Shown here one piece after another: positions 34,870 through 43,288 of a stretch of 64,000 nt of DNA. The notes under the pieces are model-generated. The model searched no databases, had not been told where the DNA came from, and saw only the letters and a list, made by a program, of their open reading frames with translations. Positions within the stretch are counted from its first letter, which is position 1. Each line of letters opens with the position of its first letter. Origin of the DNA: Candidatus Peribacteria bacterium RIFOXYB1_FULL_54_35. GTDB lineage: Bacteria > Patescibacteriota > Gracilibacteria > Peribacterales > Peribacteraceae. Location: the NCBI GenBank assembly GCA_001787755.1, contig MFYJ01000013.1, positions 83,130 through 147,129 on the forward strand, written 5' to 3'. A program made the translations under genes and the position numbers.

Positions 34870-34979
34870 GAAACTATCCAGACAGAAACCCCCTGTAGCC
34901 AGATACCTACACCCTAAGCTGCAGAAGGTAATTTTTTGCAGTCTCCTCGCCATCTTCGCAAAGACATTGTATAAGCTAT

Positions 34980-35740
34980 GAATTTCTTCCGAGCCCTACT
35001 GTAAGCCAAAAATGAGATAACACTCTCGTACAAAAAATATATTCAAGAAACAGTATTTGGCTTTGGCTAGGGCTCTTTCTTGCATAGCAGGCATGCCATG
35101 AGTACGATGCCCAGATTTGCTCCGAAAAACGGAACGCAAATCAAGGCCATCAGCCTACGCCCTCAGTACAGAGGGCACCCTCGATCCTTCAGCGCTGACT
35201 ACGGACTTACCACGGCTTCGGCCGACACGTCAGCCTAGTGACCCTTGCGGTCTCAAGAGATACACACAAACAAACACACGTCCGGTCGGACAGACAAACA
35301 GTCTCTGTCCGACCGGACACATCTCGCTCCTTCCCACCACCGATGCTGTAGAGAGAATGGTGATCATGCACATGCCGAAGCACATACTTCTCCCAACTCC
35401 CTATGTTGGGCACAGAAGTCCTTGTCTTCTCCCGCATGTGTCCGTGATTACCATTCTCTCTGCTGTGCAATGTTCGTGCCGCCGCAATAGAGGAGAGCTG
35501 GTGGCATGCACCCCCTTGCTCCCCAGTGTTCTCTGTCGCCCTCGTGCACAGTGTAAAAGAGCCGGTACGGGGACTTCGTCGGTCACGAGGAGAAACAAGA
35601 GACCAGAGCTCGGCAGCGGGTTGAGGGCTCCTCCCCTCACTGACCTACTTCACTGACTCAGTAGCTTCCTAGACTAGCTATTGATAGTCAGAAGGTCACA
35701 CACACAAACAAAAAGGACCAGCCATTCTGGTCTTTTTTGT
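34980..35740 (+). ncRNA. Candidate large structured non-coding RNA
   Basis: About 760 bases without a plausible gene contain a succession of long stems: 34991-34998/35068-35075 with 35003-35010/35056-35063; 35114-35124/35130-35142; 35159-35164/35171-35176; 35194-35199/35229-35234 enclosing a CGGC-TTCG-GCCG tetraloop stem; a perfect 15-bp stem 35280-35294/35304-35318; a 16-bp helix 35351-35366/35445-35460 (one G-U) that encloses two smaller hairpins; 35540-35546/35584-35590; and 35653-35658/35686-35691. AC-rich linkers join the stems. A TATAAG box at about 34970-34975 precedes it and an intrinsic terminator ends it. I find no match to tmRNA, RNase P RNA, SRP RNA, 6S or rRNA motifs. The strand is inferred from the promoter and terminator placement. 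Confidence 0.6.
35711..35738 (+). terminator. Intrinsic terminator
   Basis: AAAAGGACCAG-CCATT-CTGGTCTTTTTT is a classical stem with a T-run (35711-35738). The A-run on the left could make it bidirectional. Confidence 0.85.
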
Positions 35741-35856
35741 AAGGAATGTGGAATATGGAATGTGGTATATCGGGAAAGGAGCAAATGAGTAAAGACCAAA
35801 GGGAAAAAGCCCACATTCCACATACGATATACGACATTCCATATTCAATCCCCCGA
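35741..35856. repeat. Family C hairpin outside the array
   Basis: GGAATATGGAATGTGGTATATCG words pair with CGATATACGACATTCCATATTC. It is related to the spacers before array copies 3, 5 and 7. Confidence 0.75.
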
Positions 35857-36357
35857 TCAGGCTCCCAAAACGCTGTGCTCGTGCCTCAGGAGCCACTCCT
35901 TCCTCCATGCGCCATGCGCGTACTCCCCTACCTCCCCGGAAACAGGAACAACCCTATGACAGGGAATAAGCAGTGAAAGCGGGTTGCGGCCAACCGCGGA
36001 ACCTACTGCCCGCACCGCTTTTGGATGGCCAATACCGGCAGCCACCTGGCTGTACGTTCTCGTTTCCCCGTAGGGAATGGTGATAAGATACTCCCAGACT
36101 TGAAGCTGGAAATCCGTACTCTGGATTGCGAGGGGCAGGGAGTGGAAATTATGCTGCGACCCCGAAAAATACGCATGGAGCTGATCCATGCAGGGCTGGA
36201 GAATCTCGTAGACACCTGCATCTTCCCGTTCCCCTTCCACAAACAGAACACTGGAAATGCCACGCTCGGATCCACGGACGAGAAGGAGCCCAATCGGACT
36301 CTCGTAGTAACTGTGGACATGCGCGGAAACACCCTGCATTTGCGAAAAGGATACCAT
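35857..36357 (-). CDS. ogt: Methylated-DNA--protein-cysteine S-methyltransferase
   Basis: This 166-residue protein carries the catalytic PCHRV motif (LLIPCHRVVPVSG), preceded by the helix-turn-helix FQLQVWEYLITIPYGETRTYSQVAAGIGHPKAVRAVGSAVGRNP, which binds DNA. The N-terminal part (YYESPIGLLLVRGSERGISSVLF) matches the Ogt/AGT N-terminal domain. It would remove alkyl groups from O6-alkylguanine or O4-alkylthymine in a suicide reaction. It is a single gene, with family C hairpin at its 3' side, divergent from the small membrane protein at 36398. Confidence 0.93.
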   Translation of the reverse strand: MVSFSQMQGVSAHVHSYYESPIGLLLVRGSERGISSVLFVEGEREDAGVYEILQPCMDQLHAYFSGSQHNFHSLPLAIQSTDFQLQVWEYLITIPYGETRTYSQVAAGIGHPKAVRAVGSAVGRNPLSLLIPCHRVVPVSGEVGEYAHGAWRKEWLLRHEHSVLGA

Positions 36358-36397
36358 GTGAAAACGCGAAAAAAGAAAAAGTGGTACACTGCCTCCT

Positions 36398-36616
36398 ATG
36401 TTTCACCTCTTTCGGCGCTCCATCGCATACGTCTCACAGCAGCAGGCACGCTCAGCCGGCTCCGGGCTCCTCTTCAATGGACTCATTTGCGTTCTCTTCT
36501 CCATCGCTATCTTCACGAATCCCGATTTACTCGCATTCCTCGTCGCCACGTTCCTCCTGATCATCGGGGTTTCACTCCTCACCACCTGGTGGAAGATGCG
36601 GAACTGGATAAAGTGA
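36398..36616 (+). CDS. Small two-helix membrane protein
   Basis: This 72-residue protein has two hydrophobic helices (about 22-40 and 44-63) and a basic N terminus (MFHLFRRS) and C terminus (KMRNWIK). TACACT lies 7 bases before the ATG, so the message should be leaderless, which supports a real gene. I do not recognise the family. Family D hairpin DNA follows its stop, before the convergent O-antigen-ligase-like gene. Confidence 0.65.
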   Translation: MFHLFRRSIAYVSQQQARSAGSGLLFNGLICVLFSIAIFTNPDLLAFLVATFLLIIGVSLLTTWWKMRNWIK

Positions 36617-36617
36617 G

Positions 36618-36690
36618 ATAACCCGTTCTCTCGTTAGCTCGTTCCTCGTTCGAACAAGCCAACGAGGAAACGAGCGAACGAATCAACGTG
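36618..36690. terminator. Family D hairpin between convergent genes
   Basis: CGTTCTCTCGTTAGCTCGTTCCTCG pairs with CGAGGAAACGAGCGAACG around TTCGAACAAGCCAA. The position suggests bidirectional termination without a T-run. Confidence 0.55.
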
Positions 36691-36717
36691 AGTCATCCAT
36701 GAGACAAACGCCCATCT

Positions 36718-38604
36718 TCAGGATGCCCTCTCGGTGTACTCCAGAACCTCCGAGAGCCACGGGTGCTCCTTCCAGAGGATCCTGCCGTACGGCGACTCCG
36801 GATCTTCCCAGCTTGGTGGCAGCACCTGCATGAGTTCTTCGTAGATCTGCTCTTTCTTCTCCTGATTCTGAAGAAGCTCGTAGCAGTGGAGTGCAATGCG
36901 GAAGTGCACCACACCTGCGGGCTTCTTCCCGCTCGCCTGTGCGAGAAGAACGTCCACACTCTCCTCATCCCCTTCTATCGCCCTCCCCCATGCCCAGAGC
37001 AACAGCACCATGCCATCTTCCCCTCCCGTGAGGGCTTCCAGCCGCCTCAGCTGGAGCTCAATGAGCACTTTCAGTCCTGAAGCTGTCTCTTCGTTCGCTG
37101 CATTCTCCAGCGCGAAGAGATCCGTTTCTACGGCCTGCGTGAGCATCTGCCGGTCGAAGCGGAACGTATTGGCTGCTTCTGCGTACCCCGCAATGGACCG
37201 GACCAGATTGCCTGCAGCAAACCACTGTTCCGCCCTCTCCATCATGATCTGCGCACGCGTCCACTTCCCGGCTGTGACGAGGAGAACAACGAGAAGGAGT
37301 GAGAGAACGAGGAGCACAGGACGATCCCATTTCTGCAATGACTCTCGCTCTGGAAGAACCGCCCCCAGCATCATCCCGACAATGAGCCAGAAGAATGAGG
37401 CAGTGACAAGGACATCAAACCCGAAGAGAAGAGCGATACTCGCACCGAGTAGAGAGAGAAAACCTGCAAGATAGTACCGTTGCATCTCCTCTTTCCTCCT
37501 GTGCCAGAGTTGGATCAAGAGACCGATGAGGAGACCGTAGTACGCGAGGAAGCCGAGCGGACCGAGCGTGAGGAGAAGATCGAGCGGCTTGCTGTGCGCA
37601 CGATCAATGCGCGTGGTCAGCGACTCGAACCGCAGGATAGAGTCACTCATGGAGCGAGCGGAGAGAATGCCCACCGTCTCAAGCCCATACCCCTGCGGGC
37701 GCTCAGCAAGCATCTGCATGCCACCAGTCCAGATGAGGAGCCGGGAATCGACGGAGCGCTCAGACTCTGTGGGAACGGAGAACCGCTTGAGCATGTAATG
37801 CGTTCCCAGTGCGGCCAGGATAAGTGCGCAGACAACGAGCAGAGCCCACTGCTTCCTGCTCAGAATCCGTGCACGGCCGTGCATCCACACCGTGGCAAAC
37901 AGAAATGCGATGCCAAGGCCGAGGATGGCGCTGCGACTGGCGGTGGAGAGGAGTACGACGATGTTGAGCAGAAAGAGGATGAGTCCTGCGATACGCCACC
38001 ACCGGGGACCGAGCCGTGCAGAGAGAATGACGAAGGGAACAGTGAGCACCAGGAAAAGCCCCAGAGTATTTGGCTGCCCGATGAGCGAGAACGTGCGCCC
38101 GAGGAACACATCGCTCCCCCAGAGGAACGCGAGAGGATCGAGCGAAACAACCTGCAGCACTCCGTATGCCACAATACCTACGTTGGCGATGACAATGGTT
38201 TTCACGAGAATGCGCCTCCCCTCCTCCGTCGTAGCCCCAAGCATGGCAAGGAGCGCAATGGTGACGTAGAGCATGTGCGTCAGCACGCCTTCGTAGCGCG
38301 GAGCAGAACCAAAGAAACTCAGCAGCGGTGCTACGGACCACAGGAGCGAAAGGGGCACAACGACAGCGAAGAGCAGCAGGCACCATCCTGCCCAGTGCGA
38401 GACGAGCCTCCCAAGCACGCCCAGTGAGGGGTGGAAAGCAAGAGAGACACAGAAAATAAGTGTGACAAAACCAAGAATGAGAATCTTCGGGAGTCCGAAT
38501 GCAAGGGATGGGAGTGGCACCACCAACCAGGATGCGAGAACGAGGCCAGCCCCAAACAGGAGTAGAAGCCAGCGGTCCACGGCACTTCTGCCAGAAGGCG
38601 TCAT
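36718..38604 (-). CDS. O-antigen ligase/polymerase-like membrane protein with TPR-like tail
   Basis: This protein has 628 residues from MTPSGRSAVDRW. The ATG at 38604 is preceded by a TATTGT box 5 bases upstream; the open frame continues 57 codons further, over the divergent promoter. About eleven hydrophobic helices fill residues 10-430, with a large loop (GFLSARSMSDSILRFESLTTRIDRAHSKPLDLLLTLG) that fits the Wzy_C/WaaL-type periplasmic loop (the RxH...H-like region). The C-terminal third is helical and soluble, with TPR-like spacing. It may ligate or polymerise surface polysaccharide, which agrees with the SLH proteins nearby. The exact acceptor is unknown. Confidence 0.8.
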   Translation of the reverse strand: MTPSGRSAVDRWLLLLFGAGLVLASWLVVPLPSLAFGLPKILILGFVTLIFCVSLAFHPSLGVLGRLVSHWAGWCLLLFAVVVPLSLLWSVAPLLSFFGSAPRYEGVLTHMLYVTIALLAMLGATTEEGRRILVKTIVIANVGIVAYGVLQVVSLDPLAFLWGSDVFLGRTFSLIGQPNTLGLFLVLTVPFVILSARLGPRWWRIAGLILFLLNIVVLLSTASRSAILGLGIAFLFATVWMHGRARILSRKQWALLVVCALILAALGTHYMLKRFSVPTESERSVDSRLLIWTGGMQMLAERPQGYGLETVGILSARSMSDSILRFESLTTRIDRAHSKPLDLLLTLGPLGFLAYYGLLIGLLIQLWHRRKEEMQRYYLAGFLSLLGASIALLFGFDVLVTASFFWLIVGMMLGAVLPERESLQKWDRPVLLVLSLLLVVLLVTAGKWTRAQIMMERAEQWFAAGNLVRSIAGYAEAANTFRFDRQMLTQAVETDLFALENAANEETASGLKVLIELQLRRLEALTGGEDGMVLLLWAWGRAIEGDEESVDVLLAQASGKKPAGVVHFRIALHCYELLQNQEKKEQIYEELMQVLPPSWEDPESPYGRILWKEHPWLSEVLEYTERAS

Positions 38605-38608
38605 ATGG

Positions 38609-38614
38609 TACAAT
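38609..38614 (+). promoter_or_regulatory. Overlapping divergent -10 elements
   Basis: TACAAT (38609-38614, + strand) serves the SLH gene. On the minus strand TATTGT (38615-38610) serves the ligase-like gene. The two boxes overlap almost completely, so the two promoters probably exclude each other. Confidence 0.5.
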
Positions 38615-38625
38615 ACTAGGATACT

Positions 38626-39681
38626 TTGCTGAGAAAGAACATCCTCCACCGGCGGCTCAGGGCCACAAAACTCCACTTCCACCGGAAGAGACACAGGAGG
38701 AAACTCGCGCAGATCTTGCATCCATTTGCTGTGCTCGTCGTGAGCATGGTGGTTGCGACAGGAGTCATCACACATGAATCACTGACGAGAGCAGATATCC
38801 TCCCTCCGCTGCATAACTTCAGAATTCGCCCACTGGACAGCACGGAGATGGAGGTGGGCCAGAACCTGCGGCTGACAGCAGAGGGGTACTACGGGACATC
38901 ACCTGTTGTCGTGAAAGCGCAGTGGAACCTTCTTGGAGATCAGAACTTGGGATACCTGATGGACTGCGGGGAAAGTCCGGATTGCACGTTCGTTGCGACG
39001 AATCCCGGCACAGCAGTGATAGAGGCGGAGGCGCATGATCAATTCGCCCATGTGACGGTGGATATCCGCGGGCCCGTGACCCCCGTGCAGAACACATTCA
39101 CCGACACACTCCCCCCGTGGGCAGAACGCCCGATACTGGACCTGCGGCAGCGCAGCATCATCCACGGATACGAGGACGGACGCTTTGGGAGCGCGGACAC
39201 CCTGACGAGAGGACAACTCATCACGCTCATCTACAGGATGCTCCTGCACTTGGAACTCATCGCAGCACCAGCGAACTGCCGGCAGTACTACGACGACGTG
39301 CCGCCGGACCACTTCGCCTACGATGCCGCCTGCGTGTTCTACGCACGGGGCTGGTCTTCCGGCCTGCGTCAGTTTGACACAGATGCACCGGCGAGCCGCG
39401 CACAGGCGGCTCAGTTCATACACAGCATTCTCGGCGCACCGCTCCTTCGGCACTGGGGACTCACACTCGGCGACATAGCACAGGAAGGAGCGCTATACCC
39501 GGACGTGCCGGAAGACCACTACATGTTCTATGAGAGCGTCGTGCTCAACCGTGCGGGAATCATGACAGGGTACGGAAGCGGGCTCTTTGGCCCGGAAGAC
39601 ACCCTCAATCGTGCGCAGGCGGCAACGCTCGTGCACCGGGCGCTGAGAAAAGCAGAGGAGCTGCAGCTACGGCTGTTCTAG
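38626..39681 (+). CDS. SLH-domain surface protein
   Basis: This protein has 351 residues from a TTG at 38626. It has a very basic N terminus (LRKNILHRRLRATKLHFHRKRHRRK), then a signal-anchor-like helix (FAVLVVSMVVATGVI), a beta-rich Ig-like segment (65-155) and three S-layer-homology repeats: DLRQRSIIHGYEDGRFGSADTLTRGQLITLIYR, a middle unit with YYDDVPPDHFAYDAACVFYARGWSSG, and VVLNRAGIMTGYGSGLFGPEDTLNRAQAATLVHRAL. It should attach to cell-wall polymer by the SLH domains. The divergent neighbour is an O-antigen-ligase-like protein, a plausible source of that polymer. Confidence 0.85.
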   Translation: MLRKNILHRRLRATKLHFHRKRHRRKLAQILHPFAVLVVSMVVATGVITHESLTRADILPPLHNFRIRPLDSTEMEVGQNLRLTAEGYYGTSPVVVKAQWNLLGDQNLGYLMDCGESPDCTFVATNPGTAVIEAEAHDQFAHVTVDIRGPVTPVQNTFTDTLPPWAERPILDLRQRSIIHGYEDGRFGSADTLTRGQLITLIYRMLLHLELIAAPANCRQYYDDVPPDHFAYDAACVFYARGWSSGLRQFDTDAPASRAQAAQFIHSILGAPLLRHWGLTLGDIAQEGALYPDVPEDHYMFYESVVLNRAGIMTGYGSGLFGPEDTLNRAQAATLVHRALRKAEELQLRLF

Positions 39682-39689
39682 AATGAGGA

Positions 39690-39794
39690 TTTGGGGCTGG
39701 GGTTAGGGTTAGGACATAGGAGAATAATCAACACTCAAAGAGCAGATCAATACATTCTCATCTCTAACCCTAGCCCTAACCCTAACCTTAGAAC
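39690..39794. terminator. Family E hairpin built from CCCTAA words
   Basis: GGGGCTGGGGTTAGGGTTAGG pairs with CCTAACCCTAACC words across an AT-rich loop, between the stops of convergent genes. The words are telomere-like, but the inverted layout is that of the other hairpin families. Confidence 0.7.
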
Positions 39795-40742
39795 CTACCG
39801 CCTCAGAGGCCCAATTTCCATGAGGCGTGATGGCATGATGCGCAGTTTCGTGAGAGGGACATTGATGAAGAAGATACCGAACGCCATGAGTCCCAGGCTC
39901 GCCAGCTGCGTGGGGCTCACCTGCTCACCCAGGAATGCAACTGCCATGAGGATCCCAATGCCCGGAGCCGAGGCGACGATGATCCCCGCATCGAGAGTGG
40001 AGATCTTCGCGAGCGCACGGAAGTACAGGAAGTACGGGAGAATGTAGCTCACGATGGCCAGCCCCAGCACCAGCCAGATACTTGGGGGATTACGCAGCAT
40101 CTGGAATGTCTCTGGTTCAGTGAGAGCAATGATGATCCCGATAACCACCAGGCTGAGGAATGTGCGCACGAGGACCACGGAATCGAGGTGACGGTGCCTC
40201 ACATACTTCTTGTGGAGCGTCGTCGTGAGCGCGCTGGCAAGGGAGGAGAAGAGGATGAGAGGAGCACCCAAACTCAGCTCCGCATGGAAAACATCCTTCC
40301 AGAGCAGCACCACTGTGCCTGCAAGAAGAAAAGCTGCTCCCACGAACATGTTGCGATTGAACTTCTCCTGCAGCATGCACACCGCGAACATGACGATGAA
40401 GAGCGGTGAGAGGCTCGAGATGAGCACTGCCTCCGATGCCTGCACAAAGCGCAGGCCATTGAGGAACAGTATGGGTGCGAGAATGCCACCTGTGAGAGTC
40501 GTGAGCAGCGTCCCTTTAATGTCCCTTCTGTCCATCTCCCACTTCTCCCCCGCCTCCAGAAGCATGAACTCATGCAGAGCCAGTACGATGGCCATCACGA
40601 GGAGCGCAAGGAAGTACATGCCGAGAGGTGTCCACTCCTCCTTCAGGAGCAGCTTCGTGAAGACGGGGTTCGTCTGGGAGAGGATGACAGCGAACAGAAT
40701 ACCTGCGAGCGCCACTCTGTTCGTTTTTCGTATGAGGAACAC
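39795..40742 (-). CDS. EamA/DMT-family exporter
   Basis: This protein has 315 residues from the GTG at 40742, with ten hydrophobic helices arranged as two EamA halves (ends NGLRFVQASEAVLISSLSPLFIVMF and FRALAKISTLDAGIIVASAPGIGILMA). The first open codon, GTG at 40793, lies in the terminal repeat of the MITE-like element, so I prefer the internal GTG, which has TACGAT nine bases upstream. DMT proteins export metabolites or drugs; the substrate is unknown. It is one of three DMT-like genes in the window. Confidence 0.82.
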   Translation of the reverse strand: MFLIRKTNRVALAGILFAVILSQTNPVFTKLLLKEEWTPLGMYFLALLVMAIVLALHEFMLLEAGEKWEMDRRDIKGTLLTTLTGGILAPILFLNGLRFVQASEAVLISSLSPLFIVMFAVCMLQEKFNRNMFVGAAFLLAGTVVLLWKDVFHAELSLGAPLILFSSLASALTTTLHKKYVRHRHLDSVVLVRTFLSLVVIGIIIALTEPETFQMLRNPPSIWLVLGLAIVSYILPYFLYFRALAKISTLDAGIIVASAPGIGILMAVAFLGEQVSPTQLASLGLMAFGIFFINVPLTKLRIMPSRLMEIGPLRR

Positions 40743-40789
40743 AGTGGAGTGATCGTAGCAGCGACTGCAGAGAATGCAAAAGCTTCTCG

Positions 40790-40955
40790 ACACGGCGCCG
40801 TTTCCAATCGAACTTTCACCCGACTCCGCAGGAGGCCACGGCCGTAAGGCCGTGCCTGCACGCCGGAGTGCGTTTCGGCACGCAGGCGTGGAGCTTCACT
40901 GGCTCTGCGCAGCCGTTATCGCAGCAATGATGTTCACCGACAAACGACGCCGTGT
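40790..40955. mobile_element. MITE-like element, copy 2 (166 bp)
   Basis: The terminal inverted repeats are ACACGGCGCCGTTT (40790-40803) and AAACGACGCCGTGT (40942-40955), flanked on both sides by CTCG, a possible 4-bp target duplication. The interior is the reverse complement of the element at 32366-32495 plus about 36 extra bases that form a second hairpin (GCACGCC...GGCGTG). There is no coding capacity. Confidence 0.8.
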
Positions 40956-41200
40956 CTCGCGCAGCATACGTGGGTTTCCTCTGCTTGGCTGAGGAGCACA
41001 CAGCACAGGAGACTGACCGCCTCTTAGGAAAGCTCTGTAAAACTAATCAGCATGGTGAGCTTGCCGAACTGCTGCAGCCACCCAATAGCACGTCATCCCG
41101 AGCTGTCATCCTGAGCGTAGTCGAAGGACGAGGGACGACGTGCACGCCATGGTTCGGCTCCGCTCACCATGACGTGCTTCCATAATTCCTCAGAACTTCC
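40956..41200. repeat. Gene-free region with REP-like palindromes
   Basis: The region contains a composite of nested inverted repeats at about 41086-41180: GCACGTCATCC...GACGACGTGC, and CATCCTGAGCGTAGTCGAAGGACG inside it, followed by GCACGCCATGGTTCGG...CCATGACGTGC. I see no gene in it. Confidence 0.6.
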
Positions 41201-41707
41201 TCAGCTCCTGCGCCTCAGGATCCAGCTCAACCAGCTCCGGTTCTTCACCCTCTGCCCTCCTGCAGGAGTACCCCCCTGCTCCCTGTCTGCCTCAATGACG
41301 GGTGCAGCACGCTCAGCACCGTCTTCTTTAGCATCACTCAAATCAAGCTTTTTTGCTGTTCCAATGACCAGACGGTAGATGCTGTTCCTCGTGTGCAACC
41401 AGTAGGAACCGTCACTCATCCTGTCAATCCGCAGAATGGAAGAGGTGTGGTTTGACCGGTCTGCATCTGGGGGACGCACGTACAGTGCACACCCCTTGCC
41501 CGCTCTGCCTTGTATGTTTAACTGCCCACTTGCCACTTTCCCGTTGAAATCAAATGAAACTGCCAGGGATTCCCCGGTCGCAGGATCAATTTTCCCCATG
41601 GTCACATCAGTGCCGACTCCGACGCCGGGGATTTCTTCGAGATCCCCCTCCACAACCGTGGGGAGAGAAAATTCCTGACTGGGTTCTCCTTCTGCTGCTT
41701 GTGTCAT
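41201..41707 (-). CDS. Hypothetical soluble protein (168 aa)
   Basis: This protein has 168 residues from MTQAAEGE. The start is fixed by a perfect TATAAT 10 bases upstream, whereas the open frame continues 28 codons further without support. The central part is beta-rich (DVTMGKIDPATGESLAVSFDFNGKVASGQLNIQG...SYWLHTRNSIYRLVIGTAKK) and the C terminus is basic and disordered (GGTPAGGQRVKNRSWLSWILRRRS). It has no membrane segment. I do not recognise the family. The gene stands alone between repeat clusters. Confidence 0.7.
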   Translation of the reverse strand: MTQAAEGEPSQEFSLPTVVEGDLEEIPGVGVGTDVTMGKIDPATGESLAVSFDFNGKVASGQLNIQGRAGKGCALYVRPPDADRSNHTSSILRIDRMSDGSYWLHTRNSIYRLVIGTAKKLDLSDAKEDGAERAAPVIEADREQGGTPAGGQRVKNRSWLSWILRRRS

Positions 41708-41717
41708 TTCAATGAAT

Positions 41718-41723
41718 ATTATA
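41718..41723 (-). promoter_or_regulatory. Consensus -10 TATAAT, leaderless arrangement
   Basis: On the minus strand TATAAT is followed by exactly 10 bases and the ATG at 41707. Confidence 0.75.
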
Positions 41724-41799
41724 GCACATTTTTCGCATTGATGGAACATCCGATGGCAGAGACGCACGGTAACTGCCCACCGACTGCGCACTGGTATCG

Positions 41800-41915
41800 C
41801 AATTCGCGCTGAAGCCCCCTCCCAAATGCTGCTGCATTTGCCCCTCCCCCGGAACGGGGGAGGGGCAGCGAGTCCGCCCGGGGCGGACGAGCGGGGAGAG
41901 GGCGCAATTCCGGGA
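41800..41915. repeat. GC-rich multi-hairpin repeat element
   Basis: Three consecutive stems are visible: CAAATGC/GCATTTG, GCCCCTCCCCC/GGGGGAGGGGC and GTCCGCCC/GGGCGGAC. GCGCAATT-type flanks lie at both ends (GCAATTCGCGC and GCGCAATTCC). It resembles the dispersed non-coding repeats of many bacterial genomes. Confidence 0.65.
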
Positions 41916-41996
41916 GCAGAGAATTCGTGAGGTCAGTGAGCAGTAACGACGCACGCAATTGCCCAAAATGGCAAAATACGCTAAAATAATAGGATA

Positions 41997-43286
41997 ATGC
42001 GAAAAAGACACATTGCTCTCCGTTCTCCCTTCAGACGACCGGGTTTCGCTCTCACTGCGTTCGTACTCTCCGTGACGTTGACGAGTGTCGCTGCCATGCA
42101 GGCAGGAACAGAGGAACGAGCATGGCTCCTCGCACAGACTGCGTGCGGCAATGGTATCTGCGAGGCAGGCGAAGACACCCCCCTGTGCCCCCCCTGCCTC
42201 GAGGGCATGCCTCCGGAGTTCTGCCAGTGCGTGCCAATCTGTGAGCTGGACTGCACGCTGGAAGAGGATGCGCCTATCGTGATTCCCCCGGACCCCTGCA
42301 CAAATCTCTTCTGCCCCTACGGCTGCATGAACGGGCAGTGCCTCCCGAACCCCGCAAGCGAAGACCTCTGCAAAGGCAAATTCTGCACGTACGGTTGCGT
42401 GAACGGCCTGTGTCTCCCCCCTCCCGCCATACCCTGCGACCCGTACATCTGCGCAGACGGATCGCAGCGACCACGATGTGCCGGGGATGGCAAACCCATC
42501 AACTACTTTGGGGATCCCTGCACGACGGGACACACATTCTGCCATTCGTCTGCCGAGTGCGACGCAGGGAAAACCTGCACGGTGGAACTGGGTGACTGCC
42601 TGAGTGATCCCTCCTGCCCCGGGTGCGACGTGTGCGTGGGAACCTGCATTCTCACAGAGCAGGTGCAGGTACAGCAGTCCAGCTCTTCCCAGACACCAGA
42701 GGAGAGTGCGATCACCGCACACCGTTCACAGAAACTGCTCCCCGAACCGGCAAAGAACTGGTTCCCTGATACGGACCCTCAAAGTGAAACCGGGAAAGCC
42801 GCGAACCTCCTGCGCGACGCCAAGGTCATCAGCGGCTACCCCGATGGCACGTTCCGCGAGAGCAACCCGGTCATCCGGGCAGAGGCGGCGAAGTTCCTGC
42901 TCACCGCCCGTTACGGGGAATTTCCGCAGACAGGCAACAGCGGAAAGTTCTGGGACGTGCAGGACAATGAATGGTACGTGCGGTACGTGATTGGCGCAGC
43001 GAACCTCAGTATCATCAACGGATACCCGGACGGGACCTTTCGGCCGGCGGCAACGGTGAATACGGCTGAGTTTCTCAAGATGCTCGTGAAGACATTCGAC
43101 CTCGAGACAGGACTCCCCTACTACTCCACGGATGTACCCCCGAACGCGTGGTATGCCCGGTACGTTGGTATTGCGGAGCTGATGAACCTCTTCCCGAAAC
43201 GTACGGCCAAGCTTGGCCCGGAGATCCTGCTCACACGCGGGGAGGTGGCGGAAGCAATCGCCCGTGTCCTCATGCTCACCGAATAA
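41997..43286 (+). CDS. Surface protein with Cys-rich region and SLH domains
   Basis: This 429-residue protein has a signal peptide (1-34, basic RKRH...RRPG then a hydrophobic run to VAAMQA), a Cys-rich extracellular region (49-222) with repeated CTNLFCPYGCMNGQCLP- and CKGKFCTYGCVNGLCLP-type units, probably disulphide-bonded, a Ser/Gln linker and about three SLH repeats (about 250-429; KVISGYPDGTFRESNPVIRAEAAKFL, SIINGYPDGTFRPAATVNTAEFLKML). Anchoring to the cell wall is expected. The next gene starts two bases after its stop, so the pair forms an operon of surface proteins. Unlike the array proteins its cysteines are outside the cell. Confidence 0.88.
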   Translation: MRKRHIALRSPFRRPGFALTAFVLSVTLTSVAAMQAGTEERAWLLAQTACGNGICEAGEDTPLCPPCLEGMPPEFCQCVPICELDCTLEEDAPIVIPPDPCTNLFCPYGCMNGQCLPNPASEDLCKGKFCTYGCVNGLCLPPPAIPCDPYICADGSQRPRCAGDGKPINYFGDPCTTGHTFCHSSAECDAGKTCTVELGDCLSDPSCPGCDVCVGTCILTEQVQVQQSSSSQTPEESAITAHRSQKLLPEPAKNWFPDTDPQSETGKAANLLRDAKVISGYPDGTFRESNPVIRAEAAKFLLTARYGEFPQTGNSGKFWDVQDNEWYVRYVIGAANLSIINGYPDGTFRPAATVNTAEFLKMLVKTFDLETGLPYYSTDVPPNAWYARYVGIAELMNLFPKRTAKLGPEILLTRGEVAEAIARVLMLTE

Positions 43287-43288
43287 AC

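Noticed and set aside
34980..35740. Assignment of the structured region to RNase P RNA, tmRNA, SRP RNA, 6S RNA or a group II intron
   Set aside because: I looked on both strands for the P4/CR-I sequence, a tmRNA tag and TTCGA arm, the SRP GGAAG motif and a domain V-like GAGC...stem, and found none that fits.
39690..39794. Linear chromosome or contig telomere because of CCCTAA words
   Set aside because: The words are inverted around a loop and lie between two intact genes well inside the sequence.
43148..43288. Upstream extension of the TSP3 gene into the preceding SLH gene
   Set aside because: A proper signal peptide starts at the ATG at 43289, two bases after the SLH gene's stop.
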